Assembly: GCF_000282595.1 (NCBI RefSeq)
Contig: NZ_AKIZ01000038.1
Coordinates: 186,001 to 250,000 of the forward strand
Direction: 5' to 3'
DNA length: 64,000 nt
Source of the DNA: Phyllobacterium sp. YR531
GTDB taxonomy: Bacteria > Pseudomonadota > Alphaproteobacteria > Rhizobiales > Rhizobiaceae
Position numbers and translations under genes: made by a program. Positions 8,614 through 17,429 of the stretch are shown here, in pieces; the stretch's first letter is position 1, and every line of letters starts with the position of its first letter. The notes under the pieces are model-generated. The model worked only from the letters and a program-made list of their open reading frames with translations, did no database searches and was not told the origin of the DNA.

Positions 8614-8997
8614 ATGGAAAGACGCAAGATCAATGCAGCCGATGCACCAGTATCTGTCGGCGGCTACTCGCAGGCCGTTGAGGTCCGCTCTCCCGAGCGT
8701 ACGCTCTATATTAGCGGGCAAATACCAGTGGCAGCGGACGGAACTCTCCCCGAAAGTTTTGGAGATCAGGCAAGGCTTGTCTGGCGCAATATCGAAGCTC
8801 AATTGCGCGCGGCAGATATGTCGCTCGACAATCTGGTGAAGGTGAATGTTTTTCTTGCGGACCGCGCCTATGCCTTGGAAAACCGGGCTGTCCGAGCGGA
8901 GATTCTGCAAGACAGAGCGCCTGCCATGTCTGTCATCATTACGGAAATATTCGACAGCGCATGGCTATTGGAAATCGAAGCGATAGCAGTGGCTTAA
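8614..8997 (+). CDS. RidA/YjgF/UK114-family deaminase
   Basis: A 127-residue protein of the usual RidA length, which normally works as a trimer hydrolysing reactive enamine/imine intermediates released by PLP enzymes. The family arginine is in ENRAVRAEI and the pocket near YISGQIPVAADG is visible. The C-terminal half differs from the canonical GARPAR motif (here QDRAPAMSV), so it belongs to a RidA subgroup rather than the archetype and catalytic ability is not certain. It converges on a histidine kinase gene 17 bp away. Confidence 0.88.
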   Translation: MERRKINAADAPVSVGGYSQAVEVRSPERTLYISGQIPVAADGTLPESFGDQARLVWRNIEAQLRAADMSLDNLVKVNVFLADRAYALENRAVRAEILQDRAPAMSVIITEIFDSAWLLEIEAIAVA

Positions 8998-9014
8998 GCT
9001 GCCTGTTTCAACTG

Positions 9015-10223
9015 TCAGCTTTTCAGTGGCATCCGGAAGGTGAAACGCGTTTTTTCTGCAGTGGAAGCAGCGACCAATGTTCCGCCATGCGCACGCGCAA
9101 TCTCTGAGGCAATATAAAGGCCCAGTCCCAACCCCTGCTGGCTCGGACGCGATTGGCCACGAAAAAATGGCATGAAGAGCTGGTCGAGCGTTTCGGGCAA
9201 AATGGGGTCGCCACTATTGGTAACAGACAGTTCAAACGCGCTATTCGCGATGCCAGCATTGACATAGATGGTGCCTTTCGGCGCCCCATGGGTGATGGCA
9301 TTGCCGAGCAGGTTTGAGAGCAACTGCCCTACCCGCTCACGATCACATTTTACCGGGTCTTCGAAATCGAGGTTTGCCTCAATGGATTGGCCAAGTCCGA
9401 CCGAAACCAGTTCGTCAATTACCTGCACGAGGACCGGCTTCAGCGGCTGGTCGGCGTTGCTAGCCAGCGTGAGGCCGCTTCCCAATCGCGCCCGGGCAAG
9501 GTCAAGCACATTATCGATGAGGCCAGACATGCGCACGACACTGCCCCGGATCAAACTCACAATCTTTTCGGCCTGTTCGTTCAGCGGTGTGCGCTGGAGC
9601 AACCTTGTACCCGCATCGATGGAGGCAACCGGATTGCGCAGGTCGTGACCAAGAACGGCGATAAACTGTTCGCGAAATTCGGCAATCTTGCGCTCGTCCA
9701 CAAGCTCGGCCTGTGTTGAGGCCAGTCGCTCATTGGCATCCAGATGAAAGGCAATCAGCTCGGCAAAGAGCTTGAACATGCCGATTGTGCCAGGGTTTTT
9801 GAGTTTCATCGGGCGCGGATCAATTGCGCAAAGCGTGCCGAAGAATTTTCCACCCGGTAGAATGATCGGCATGGAGAGATAGCTCTGAAAGCCATATTTT
9901 GCAGGCGTATGATGTCCTTGATAGAGCGGATCAATTGCAACCTCGTCGATGACAATTGGCACACGCGAATCTCGGATTTCATCGCAAAGCGTTGTGCGGA
10001 CTTCCAGCTCGCCACCGGGTTTGATGCCAAAATTGATGGAATCGAGCACCTGACAAACGACCCAGCGATCTTCGGTCACCCGGGCCACCGCAGCAAAACC
10101 CATGCCTGTGGTGCGGCAGACCACGTCCAGAATGGAAGGAACAGCGCCGATGCGGTTGACCGCGTCGATATCCGCCTGAAACTCAGGGTTTGGCACAACG
10201 TCCAATATTTTCGTCTCGTTCAA
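9015..10223 (-). CDS. GAF-domain sensor histidine kinase
   Basis: A 402-residue cytoplasmic sensor kinase if translation begins at the TTG at 10223, which has GGAG 8 bases upstream. An in-frame GTG at 10256 without a binding site would add 11 residues. A GAF domain occupies about residues 20-165. It is followed by a HisKA dimerisation domain with the phospho-acceptor histidine in AVLGHDLRNPVASI and an HATPase domain with the N box (LLGNAITHG) and G box (GLGLGLYIASEIARAHGG). There are no membrane segments. The GAF and H-box style resembles redox- or light-responsive kinases of Rhizobiales. No response regulator is adjacent. Confidence 0.92.
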   Translation of the reverse strand: MNETKILDVVPNPEFQADIDAVNRIGAVPSILDVVCRTTGMGFAAVARVTEDRWVVCQVLDSINFGIKPGGELEVRTTLCDEIRDSRVPIVIDEVAIDPLYQGHHTPAKYGFQSYLSMPIILPGGKFFGTLCAIDPRPMKLKNPGTIGMFKLFAELIAFHLDANERLASTQAELVDERKIAEFREQFIAVLGHDLRNPVASIDAGTRLLQRTPLNEQAEKIVSLIRGSVVRMSGLIDNVLDLARARLGSGLTLASNADQPLKPVLVQVIDELVSVGLGQSIEANLDFEDPVKCDRERVGQLLSNLLGNAITHGAPKGTIYVNAGIANSAFELSVTNSGDPILPETLDQLFMPFFRGQSRPSQQGLGLGLYIASEIARAHGGTLVAASTAEKTRFTFRMPLKS

Positions 10224-10389
10224 CAGTCCAACTCCAAACCCTGTATAGAAGTACACAAGGTCACTGAGAACTATACGTTTTCTCGCGGAAGCAGAAGCTG
10301 TTTTTCAACTTGCGGTGGAACTGCAACAGTTTGCCGCTTGGCAAGGCTGGCCGAAGCAATTCCCACGCAAGATTAATTTGTTCTTTTGA

Positions 10390-11091
10390 TCAGATTGGCT
10401 TGAATTCCGGATCGATTTCCAGCGCCTTCTTGGTCCAGATATCGCCATAGTCGACATTCTGCCAATCCTTGAACCATGGACCGCCATTGGTGAAATGCAC
10501 GGCATGCGGATAGCCGCTTGCGGGCTTGTCGTTCCAGCCTTCAAGCCAGTTCCATTCCGTCGGAATTTCACCGATTTCATCATCCTGCGCCCATTGCATG
10601 CGGTGCAAATAGGCGCCGCTTTCACGGTTGATCAGTTCCGGCGTCAACTGGCGCGTCGACGGATGTTCGCAATTGAACAACATGAAGGACGACCAGTTCT
10701 TGCGCGGATAGGTTGTCTGTACCTTGCCATCCATCTTGACCCCGGCCTTCGGCTGATAGTCATGCTTGACGCAAGCAACAGCCTTGCTCTCATCGCGATA
10801 TTGCAGCAATTCCGCGACATCGGAGAAGAACAGGAAATCGCAATCGCAAAAAAGCGCCCAGCCCTTATACCCGGCCAGATATGGTGTGAAGAAGCGTGAA
10901 TAGGTGAATTCCGTTGATGCCAGCGGATCGACCTCACGGGTGTAGGCACCCTTGTCAACGAGATCCTGCAGGATGATCGGGTGCACATTCACCGGAATCG
11001 ATGCGTTTTTCAGGATGGTGGATTTTGCTACCTCATATGCGATGGGCTCGCGGGAATCCCAGCCTATGTAGATATCAAGTGACCTATCCAT
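10390..11091 (-). CDS. Glycosyltransferase with DxD motif
   Basis: A 233-residue soluble protein. The N-terminus DIYIGWDSREPIAYEVAK and the metal/nucleotide-sugar site WALFCDCDFLF are those of GT-A fold glycosyltransferases, similar in plan to GT8-like enzymes. HFTNGGPWFKDW near the C-terminus matches the terminal substrate-binding region of such enzymes. No sugar-pathway genes lie nearby, so the acceptor is unknown; a cell-surface polysaccharide or glycolipid is a guess. The ATG is supported by GGAAGC four bases upstream. Confidence 0.82.
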   Translation of the reverse strand: MDRSLDIYIGWDSREPIAYEVAKSTILKNASIPVNVHPIILQDLVDKGAYTREVDPLASTEFTYSRFFTPYLAGYKGWALFCDCDFLFFSDVAELLQYRDESKAVACVKHDYQPKAGVKMDGKVQTTYPRKNWSSFMLFNCEHPSTRQLTPELINRESGAYLHRMQWAQDDEIGEIPTEWNWLEGWNDKPASGYPHAVHFTNGGPWFKDWQNVDYGDIWTKKALEIDPEFKPI

Positions 11092-11274
11092 GATGCTTCC
11101 TTTGCATGTTTGGCTTTCGTGCCATGCTGTGTTTGGCGAGAAAATTGTTTATATGACAGAAATAGTCAAGTCATGGTGCAGTTCGCGTTACATGCAACTG
11201 TGAGTATGTTTTTTTATTGTCATGCCCGGGGATTTCAGGCTCTTTCACCAAACGAAAACCACATTGGAAATCAC

Positions 11275-11832
11275 ATGGAAAATCTGGCGGGCCATATACT
11301 GATCCTAACCGGGCCTCCGGGTTCGGGGAAAAGTACCACTGCGGAACTCCTCGTTGCCGAGTCTGGCATACCGGCTGTGCACCTGCATTCGGATGATTTT
11401 TGGCACTATATCAAAAGCGGGCTGATCCAGCCTTTTCTGCCGGAAGCCCATGCGCAGAATGAAACTGTGATTGATGTTCTTGCGGGTGCAGCGGAGCGTT
11501 ACGCCAAAGGCGGGTTTTTCGTGGTCGTTGACGGGATTATCGGCCCGTGGTTCCTTGACCCATTCCGCGCACTATCAGTGCCGCTGCATTACGTTGTACT
11601 ACGGCCTGCTTTGGAAGAAGCGATTGAACGCTGCCGTTTGCGCGGAGGCAATACGCTGACCGATCCCGGACCGATCAGCGCCTTGCATCAGCAGTTTTCG
11701 TCGCTTGGCACACTTGAGAACCATGTGCTCGATACGGCAGATTCAAGCCGCACCGGGACGCTGGCAGCCGTTCAGGCAGCCTTGGCCGACGAGAATTTTT
11801 ATCTTGCGTCGAGCTTCGTCAGGATTTCGTGA
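11275..11832 (+). CDS. P-loop nucleotide kinase-like protein
   Basis: A 185-residue AAA/P-loop protein with the Walker A motif GPPGSGKSTTAE at residues 13-20 and HLHSDDFWHYIK as the following acidic substrate/metal site. The layout resembles small-molecule kinases such as the shikimate/gluconate kinase group or aminoglycoside phosphotransfer-like P-loop proteins. The start was set at 11275 because the upstream in-frame region is not protein-like. The last 34 bases overlap the end of ampC on the opposite strand. The substrate is unknown. Confidence 0.8.
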   Translation: MENLAGHILILTGPPGSGKSTTAELLVAESGIPAVHLHSDDFWHYIKSGLIQPFLPEAHAQNETVIDVLAGAAERYAKGGFFVVVDGIIGPWFLDPFRALSVPLHYVVLRPALEEAIERCRLRGGNTLTDPGPISALHQQFSSLGTLENHVLDTADSSRTGTLAAVQAALADENFYLASSFVRIS

Positions 11833-12962
11833 GCAACCTCGATACGCTCCGTGTTGGGATAGTATTTGTTGGCAAGAATGACGATACCTAGTTGTTTTTC
11901 CGGAACGAATGCCACGTAAGCGCCAAATCCGTTGGTCGAGCCAGTCTTGTTGATCAGAACATCATCACGCGGCGCTGATGGCGGATTGATTACATCAACA
12001 GGCACCGGCTCCAAGGAAATTTTCGATGAATTACCCAGCCGCAACGCATCCAGCGCAACAGGATAGGAATATTGCTCCCATAACAAATCCTGGGTCATTA
12101 CACCGGCTTTGAAATAGCCCGTATGCGTGTTGGTGATCGCCTGCTGCAACTTGGCGTCCAGCTTCACCATATTCATGTTCGCCTGCATGACGCGGACCAT
12201 ATCCGTGACAGTGGTCTTTACGCCATAGGCTTCGGCAGACAAAACGGCTTTGCTGACTCGCGACGGCTTGTCCTTACTCGAATAGCCCTGCGCATAATCA
12301 GCCATCTTGCTTTTCGGCACGTTGATGTAGGTGCTGGTCAACCCTAGCGCAGGAAAGAGCTGACCTTCCATGAGCGAACTGAAGTCCTTCTTCATTGCTT
12401 TGGCGGTAATAACGCCAAGCATGCCAATGCTGGGATTTGCATAGGTCCGGGTTGTTCCGACCTTGTAGGCCGGCTTCCAGTTCTTCAGATAGGCCATCAT
12501 CTGCTTATCGGTTTTGACCTCGTCCGGCACCTGCAACGGGAAGCCGCCGGGTGTATGCGTAGCCAGATGCAGCAAGGCAACATCGCCAAATGCAGTGCCC
12601 TTTAGCGCTGGTAGATACTTTTCTACCTTATCGGAAAACGAAAGCTGGCCATTGACCTGCGCATAGGATGCGAGAGTTGCGACAAATGTCTTGCTGACCG
12701 AGCCGACCTCGAAAATTGTCGATGGCGTGATTGCCTTGCCCGTCTCTTTCGAAGCAACGCCATATTCAAAAATATAGGATTTTCCTTCGAAGATTACGCC
12801 GATCGCCATGCCGGGAATGGTGTTTTTGTCCATGACAGGCCGGATTGCGGCATCCACAACAGGCTTGATTTTGTCTGCATCATCTGCGGCATGGCCTTGC
12901 GTGACGAATGAGCAGGTAACAAGAAGAGAGGCTGTCAGCGCCGCGGCAGTTTTCAGTGTCAT
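11799..12962 (-). CDS. ampC: Class C beta-lactamase
   Basis: A 387-residue periplasmic serine beta-lactamase. A signal peptide of about 25 residues ends in QGHA-A. The three active-site boxes are intact: S88-V-S-K91 in FEVGSVSKTF, Y174-A-N in RTYANPS, and K339-T-G in INKTGSTNGFG. The start at 12962 has AAGGA 10 bases upstream. It is divergent from an ampR gene, the classical inducible arrangement, and Ochrobactrum species carry chromosomal AmpC enzymes of the OCH group with this layout. From memory the OCH sequences differ noticeably from this one, so it may be a distinct member. Its 3' end overlaps the kinase gene by 34 bp. Confidence 0.95.
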   Translation of the reverse strand: MTLKTAAALTASLLVTCSFVTQGHAADDADKIKPVVDAAIRPVMDKNTIPGMAIGVIFEGKSYIFEYGVASKETGKAITPSTIFEVGSVSKTFVATLASYAQVNGQLSFSDKVEKYLPALKGTAFGDVALLHLATHTPGGFPLQVPDEVKTDKQMMAYLKNWKPAYKVGTTRTYANPSIGMLGVITAKAMKKDFSSLMEGQLFPALGLTSTYINVPKSKMADYAQGYSSKDKPSRVSKAVLSAEAYGVKTTVTDMVRVMQANMNMVKLDAKLQQAITNTHTGYFKAGVMTQDLLWEQYSYPVALDALRLGNSSKISLEPVPVDVINPPSAPRDDVLINKTGSTNGFGAYVAFVPEKQLGIVILANKYYPNTERIEVAHEILTKLDAR

Positions 12963-13072
12963 GGTCGAATTCCTTGTCTCGATGATCGCTACAGGGCAGA
13001 TGTCTATTGGCACTGTGATCTCAAGACAAACGATGATATCTGGTATCTGACATAAGAAAAACTAGGTCAATC
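12963..13072. promoter_or_regulatory. Divergent ampC-ampR control region
   Basis: A 110-bp region that must hold both promoters and the AmpR site. Near the ampR side the sequence GATATCTGGTATCTGACA contains repeated ATCTG elements that could form part of a LysR-type T-N11-A site. This assignment is tentative. Confidence 0.5.
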
Positions 13073-13942
13073 ATGGTTCGCTCTTTCCTCCCACTGAATG
13101 GTCTGCGGGCTTTTGAAGCCTCTGCACGGCATCTGAGCTTTACCCGCGCCGCAATCGAACTTTACGTGACGCAGGCGGCGGTGAGCCAGCAGGTAAAAAG
13201 CCTTGAAGCCCGCCTCGGGGTACAGCTTTTTCAACGCCTGCCGAGAGGGCTGAAAATTACCGCCGAGGGTGAAGCGTTGCTGCCCGTTGTGACCGGCTCT
13301 TTTGACCAATTGGCAAACACACTTGAAAGAATCGAAGGCGGGCATGTGCGTGAGCTGCTGTTTCTGGGGGCAGTCGGTACATTTGCCGTAGGGTGGCTGC
13401 TTCCGCGATTGCCCGATTTCCAGCGGAAATATCCCTTTGTCGATGTGCGGCTGTCGACAAATAATAACCGCGTGGACCCTGCAGCGGAGGGGCTAGATTA
13501 CGCCATAAGGTTCGGCGATGGCTCATGGCATGGCACCGAAGCGACTCGCCTGTTCGAGGCACCGCTATCACCGCTATGCATCCCGGAGTTTGCTGAGAAA
13601 CTGCGTGAACCGGCAGACCTTGCCAATCAACCTTTATTGCGAAGCTATCGCAAGGACGAATGGAGCCGTTGGTTCGAGGCTGCGGGTGTCGCTGCTTCAC
13701 CGCAGGCGAGCAAAGGCATCGTATTTGATTCATCGCTCGCCATGATGGACGCCGCGTTGCAGGGTATCGGCGTTGCGTTGGCGCCGCCTTTGATGTTCTC
13801 CCGGCACCTTTCTTCCGGTGCAGTCCAACAGCCGTTCCAGACGTCGATAACACTTGGCAGCTATTGGCTGACAAGATTGCAATCACGCCTCCCCACTATG
13901 GCCATGCAGGCATTTTCCGATTGGATAACAGAGCAGGTTTAG
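13073..13942 (+). CDS. ampR: LysR-family regulator of beta-lactamase
   Basis: A 289-residue regulator that senses cell-wall muropeptides and switches ampC. It carries AmpR hallmarks along its length: LPLNGLRAFEASARHLSFT in the DNA-binding domain, RLSTNNNRVDPAAEGLDYAI, LRSYRKDEWSRWFEAAG and LGSYWLTRLQSR at the C-terminus. These are much closer to AmpR than to general LysR proteins such as the one at 5942. The gene is divergent from ampC with 110 bp between them. Neither ampG nor ampD is in the window. Confidence 0.95.
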   Translation: MVRSFLPLNGLRAFEASARHLSFTRAAIELYVTQAAVSQQVKSLEARLGVQLFQRLPRGLKITAEGEALLPVVTGSFDQLANTLERIEGGHVRELLFLGAVGTFAVGWLLPRLPDFQRKYPFVDVRLSTNNNRVDPAAEGLDYAIRFGDGSWHGTEATRLFEAPLSPLCIPEFAEKLREPADLANQPLLRSYRKDEWSRWFEAAGVAASPQASKGIVFDSSLAMMDAALQGIGVALAPPLMFSRHLSSGAVQQPFQTSITLGSYWLTRLQSRLPTMAMQAFSDWITEQV

Positions 13943-13983
13943 GAAGCAATCGCTCTGGGGATTTAACAGCAAGGATAAGCACT

Positions 13984-14496
13984 ATGAATCGCTGGTATTT
14001 GGGGCCAATCCTTGTTCTTACTCTGGCGTCTTGTTCAAAGCCTGAGACCATAAGCAACCTCAAATCGATCAATTGCCAGCAAATAGAACGATCCGAATTT
14101 GAAAACATTCTGCAGGATGAAACCAAACTCGGCATATTGGCGGCTCTTACCGGAGCACCACCAGTCAAAATGCGTTTCAACATCGACACAGCCGATATGA
14201 AAGATGTTGTATTGATCGTCTATTCGAGCCGTGCGGGCGAAGTTCCAATTTACCGAGGCCCGCTTACCGATGTGATCCGCCTGTTTCCAAAGCCGGAACT
14301 GTATGATCAAGGCGGTCTGGATAATCTTGACTTCAAATTATTCGATTTGAGTAAAACGAGGATATGCCGCCAGCAGCAGGATGGCGGCACTCAATATTGG
14401 GAGCGTGGGAAGAATATTCTTATCGAGTTTCTTGCCGAACGCGAAATCGATCCGAACTTTGGCACCCCACTGGGCCACAAGGTGCATCTGGAGTAG
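13984..14496 (+). CDS. Putative lipoprotein of unknown function
   Basis: A 170-residue protein with a short signal peptide and a lipobox (LVLTLASC). The ATG has AAGGATA upstream. The mature part has three further cysteines, no transmembrane helix and no domain I recognise; the segment VLIVYSSRAGEVPIYRGPL is the most protein-like. It follows ampR by 41 bp on the same strand and could be cotranscribed, but no functional link to beta-lactam response is known to me. Confidence 0.72.
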   Translation: MNRWYLGPILVLTLASCSKPETISNLKSINCQQIERSEFENILQDETKLGILAALTGAPPVKMRFNIDTADMKDVVLIVYSSRAGEVPIYRGPLTDVIRLFPKPELYDQGGLDNLDFKLFDLSKTRICRQQQDGGTQYWERGKNILIEFLAEREIDPNFGTPLGHKVHLE

Positions 14497-14499
14497 ATG

Positions 14500-14994
14500 C
14501 TATTTTTTCAAGGCATCCGGTTTGCCGTCATGCGGTCCAAGATCGCGCTTTGGAGCATCCGGCCAGATGTCCGTTCTGGTTTTGGCATGCTCGGGATCAA
14601 CTGGATAGATGATCTTCGCGCCGGGCTTGTTGGCTTCGCCAATCACAAGCAACCGAACTTCTGCATCACTATTGTTGATAAACGTATGCGCAATGCCGGT
14701 ACCCGAAGGAAACGCAACGCTGTCGCCTTCAACCAGACGATGCAGGTGGCCATCGATCCAGACGTCTGGTGTTCCTTCGACAACGAATACAAACTCTTCC
14801 TCGATGCTTTCAGCATGCGGAAATGAGGTACGGCGGCCGGGCGGCAGTCGTTCGTGATGGACACCAATTTGGGTGAGGCCGAGCTTTTTGCCAACCGAAG
14901 ACTGAATGGCGAGCAATTCACTGTCCCCGCGATAATGGCGATCATCCGGGCCCTCCATATCCTTCCAGTGGCCAATGAATTCGGGTCTGTTCAT
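14500..14994 (-). CDS. Cupin-domain protein
   Basis: A 164-residue protein with a single cupin fold. The metal-site pattern is visible in TSFPHAESIEEEFVFVVEG (His, Glu, Glu) and the second box in FPSGTGIAHTFINNSD (His). A C-terminal tail rich in charged residues follows (TRTDIWPDAPKRDLG). Such stand-alone cupins may be isomerases, dioxygenases or binding proteins, and nothing here narrows it down. The start at 14994 has GGAGACTT upstream. It converges on the lipoprotein gene with 3 bp between stops and is downstream of the small gene at 15018. Confidence 0.85.
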   Translation of the reverse strand: MNRPEFIGHWKDMEGPDDRHYRGDSELLAIQSSVGKKLGLTQIGVHHERLPPGRRTSFPHAESIEEEFVFVVEGTPDVWIDGHLHRLVEGDSVAFPSGTGIAHTFINNSDAEVRLLVIGEANKPGAKIIYPVDPEHAKTRTDIWPDAPKRDLGPHDGKPDALKK

Positions 14995-15017
14995 CTTCAA
15001 GTCTCCTGAAAAACGGT

Positions 15018-15389
15018 CTAGTGCCCAGATGATTCCAATGGCTTGCAGCAATTAGCGTCAAACATCAGTGTGTCACCCGCAAGTAAAAGGCCTGGCGTAT
15101 TCTTCCTCCACCACTGCGCAGCGATTGGCGAGGAAGCCTCAAGAATATGAATGGCCTGATCGGAGGGTACAACATAACCCCACCAGTTCTCCGCTTTGTA
15201 AGTCCAGCCAAACTTTCGTTTCACCTTTAACCAGATATCTTCCGAAGCGGCCAAGACCGATATGGCTGGCATCGAAACCGGACCATGCCGGGAGAACTCG
15301 TGCAAAGGCAATGTCAGGCCGACCCATGCCTTTCTGATTTCAAGCGGTGCATCGCCCTGTGGTACAGATGTAATTACGATTGCGTCCAA
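15018..15389 (-). CDS. Conserved hypothetical protein
   Basis: A 123-residue soluble protein starting at TTG, chosen because GAGG lies 7 bases upstream and the next in-frame ATG would cut off a well-conserved-looking start. The sequence EIRKAWVGLTLPL and the tryptophan-rich middle (KAENWWGYVV, AAQWWRKNTPG) look like a genuine protein, but I recognise no domain. It lies 23 bp upstream of the cupin gene on the same strand, so they are probably cotranscribed. Confidence 0.65.
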   Translation of the reverse strand: MDAIVITSVPQGDAPLEIRKAWVGLTLPLHEFSRHGPVSMPAISVLAASEDIWLKVKRKFGWTYKAENWWGYVVPSDQAIHILEASSPIAAQWWRKNTPGLLLAGDTLMFDANCCKPLESSGH

Positions 15390-15428
15390 TGAACTGCCTC
15401 GAGTTTAGGGGCAGGACCCCAGTAGCAT

Positions 15429-15881
15429 TCAAAGCCGGATCGCCGTTATCTCTTTTACTGTTCGCTTTACGAACATTGTATAATAGCGCGCCACATTACT
15501 GCCTTCCTGAAATATCCTGTCGCATAAAGCATCATATTCTTCCATGTCCGCAAGGCGCAGCATGAGGATAACATCGGTCTCTCCGGTCACACTATAGGCC
15601 TGCACGACCGCATTCTCCTTGTTGACGCGTTCCAGAAAGTGCTGCGAATGATGTTCCCCATGGCGTTCAAGCTCGACCGTGACAACGGCCTTCATCCCCT
15701 TACCGCTCTTGGCCGGATTAAGGATGGCCACAATGCGATCGATTATGCCGGTTGATTTGAGCCGCTGCAGACGCCGAAGGCAACTTGACGGCGACAGACC
15801 AACGATTTCCGCCAGACTGGCATTGGTACGTGAAGCATCCACCTGCAGCAGATCAAGAAGTTTCTTGTCGATACGATCCAT
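15429..15881 (-). CDS. Lrp/AsnC-family transcriptional regulator
   Basis: A 150-residue regulator with an N-terminal helix-turn-helix (RTNASLAEIVGLSPSSCLRRL) and a C-terminal RAM ligand-binding domain (AYSVTGETDVILMLRLADME). Members respond to amino acids. The ATG has AGGGTGGGA upstream. It is divergent from a nucleoside-recognition membrane protein gene with 116 bp between them, which probably contains the operator, so this membrane protein is the best candidate target. Confidence 0.92.
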   Translation of the reverse strand: MDRIDKKLLDLLQVDASRTNASLAEIVGLSPSSCLRRLQRLKSTGIIDRIVAILNPAKSGKGMKAVVTVELERHGEHHSQHFLERVNKENAVVQAYSVTGETDVILMLRLADMEEYDALCDRIFQEGSNVARYYTMFVKRTVKEITAIRL

Positions 15882-15907
15882 TCGATTCCCACCCTGAACA
15901 TCAACTT

Positions 15908-15922
15908 TGCAATATTATTGCA
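15908..15922. promoter_or_regulatory. Possible Lrp-family operator
   Basis: TGCAATATTATTGCA is a perfect palindrome with 6-bp arms and a 3-base AT centre, 27 bp upstream of the lrp-like gene and facing the divergent membrane-protein gene. Lrp/AsnC sites often have AT centres of this form. Confidence 0.5.
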
Positions 15923-15997
15923 TAAGAATGCATATTTTGACCACAAATGCGAATGGCTCCGCGCTACACGTTTTTGCGACTATCAAGGAGAGCCGTG

Positions 15998-16969
15998 ATG
16001 AAGCTTGGTACAATCCTCTATCGCAAGACCATTGATACGCTGGAAGTTTATTGGGAGCTGGTCCGCATCATTGTTCCAGTTACTATCGCAACGCAAATTC
16101 TGGTGGAACTGGGCGTCATACGCGCGGTATCGCCATATTTTGCTCCGGTCATGGAGCTTTACGGGCTTCCTCCGGAGCTTGCCCTGGCCTGGCTGACCGG
16201 CCTGCTGGTGGGGATATGGGGGGCCGTCGTGATCATATTCACGCTTGTTCCGCTTTCTGCGCTGAGTTCCGCAGATATGACGGTGCTTTCAGCCCTGTTA
16301 CTGTTTGCCCACGCTATCCCCATCGAACAACGCATTATTCAAAAAGCCGGCCCCGGATTTATCGCAACAGCAATCATCCGCATCGGGGGTGGAATGATTT
16401 TCGCCGCATTGCTGCACCAGATATTTGCAGCAACCGGCTGGCTGTCCGCACCATTGGCACCCGCTTGGATACCGATGAATCAGGCGACGGATTGGATGAG
16501 CTTTACTCTGGGCACGCTCAAGACGCTTGTGACCATGCTTGCTGTACTTCTGACTTTGAGCTGGTTGATGGAGCTGTTGAAAGTATCCGGCATTCTTGGC
16601 TGGGTGAACAAGGGCCTGTCGCCGCTGTTTTATCTCGCCGGTATTCGCCCTCAAACCGTGCCTGTCGTGGCCATCGGGCTTTTTCTGGGAATATCCTATG
16701 GCGGCGGACTGCTGATACGCGAGGCAAGAACAACTGCGCTCGAACCGCGCCAGATATTTCTTGCCTGTGTGTTCATGGGATTTGCCCACAGTATCATAGA
16801 AGACACCTTGCTCGTCGTTGCATTGGGCGCCGATCTGACGAGCATACTTTTTGGCCGCCTTATCTTTGCGGTGCTGGCAACGGCATTGGTGGCCTTGGCG
16901 CTAAGTGCAGCTTCGAATAATCTGTTCTTCGCAGCGCTGTTTCGCAGGAAGGCTTTGCAGCCAGGTTGA
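15998..16969 (+). CDS. Nucleoside-recognition (Gate domain) membrane protein
   Basis: A 323-residue inner-membrane protein with about eight hydrophobic segments and two related halves, as in the nucleoside-recognition domain proteins (SpoIIIJ/YjiH-type Gate domains). Conserved glycine-rich turns appear in [11 protein letters not shown] and [11 protein letters not shown], and the family acidic/His region in [13 protein letters not shown]. The substrate is not known for most family members. The start was moved to 15998 because AAGGAGA sits directly upstream. It is divergent from an Lrp-family regulator gene and is probably controlled by it. Confidence 0.85.
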   Translation: MKLGTILYRKTIDTLEVYWELVRIIVPVTIATQILVELGVIRAVSPYFAPVMELYGLPPELALAWLTGLLVGIWGAVVIIFTLVPLSALSSADMTVLSALLLFAHAIPIEQRIIQKAGPGFIATAIIRIGGGMIFAALLHQIFAATGWLSAPLAPAWIPMNQATDWMSFTLGTLKTLVTMLAVLLTLSWLMELLKVSGILGWVNKGLSPLFYLAGIRPQTVPVVAIGLFLGISYGGGLLIREARTTALEPRQIFLACVFMGFAHSIIEDTLLVVALGADLTSILFGRLIFAVLATALVALALSAASNNLFFAALFRRKALQPG

Positions 16970-17058
16970 TCGCCTGCAAAGCTTTTGTGGCACTCATTGC
17001 TGCAGCGCTCCTGCAATCCGAACTTGCGTCCACTGATTGTCATTGATAATTCGGCCCA

Positions 17059-17421
17059 ATGAACGAGATCGTGGAAATTGGCAATCAGCGTGTACTCAGA
17101 TTTGCGAAGGATGGAGCTTTGCTTCAGCTTCCCAGCGACGCAAATGATTTTCTGGGTGATGCATGGAGCGTGGAAGCAACGGTTCTGGCCATTCCGGTTG
17201 AACGGCTTGGCCCGGACTTCCTGAAACTGGAAACCCGCATTGCCGGAGAAGTATTCCAGAAGTTCGCCAATTATCACATGACATGCGCGATAATTGGCGA
17301 CATCACCACCGCTCTTGAGCGAAGCAATGCGTTTCGTGATTTTGTGCGCGAAACCAACAAAGGAAAAGCGCTGTGGTTTCTGACTGAGTTTGACCAGCTC
17401 AATGCCCGGCTGTCGTCTTAG
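17059..17421 (+). CDS. DUF4180 protein
   Basis: A 120-residue cytoplasmic protein of the DUF4180 type, recognisable from the C-terminal signature GDITTALERSNAFRDFVRET followed by KGKALWFL. Its function is not established; it is widespread in bacteria as a stand-alone domain. The ribosome binding site is weak. It converges on the small gene at 17430. Confidence 0.75.
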   Translation: MNEIVEIGNQRVLRFAKDGALLQLPSDANDFLGDAWSVEATVLAIPVERLGPDFLKLETRIAGEVFQKFANYHMTCAIIGDITTALERSNAFRDFVRETNKGKALWFLTEFDQLNARLSS

Positions 17422-17429
17422 AGCCTGTT

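Noticed and set aside
16051-16920. 289-codon frame overlapping the nucleoside-recognition gene
   Set aside because: Same strand, other frame; composition is that of a shadow (Cys/His/Arg-rich, no domain), and the membrane protein in the other frame is clear.
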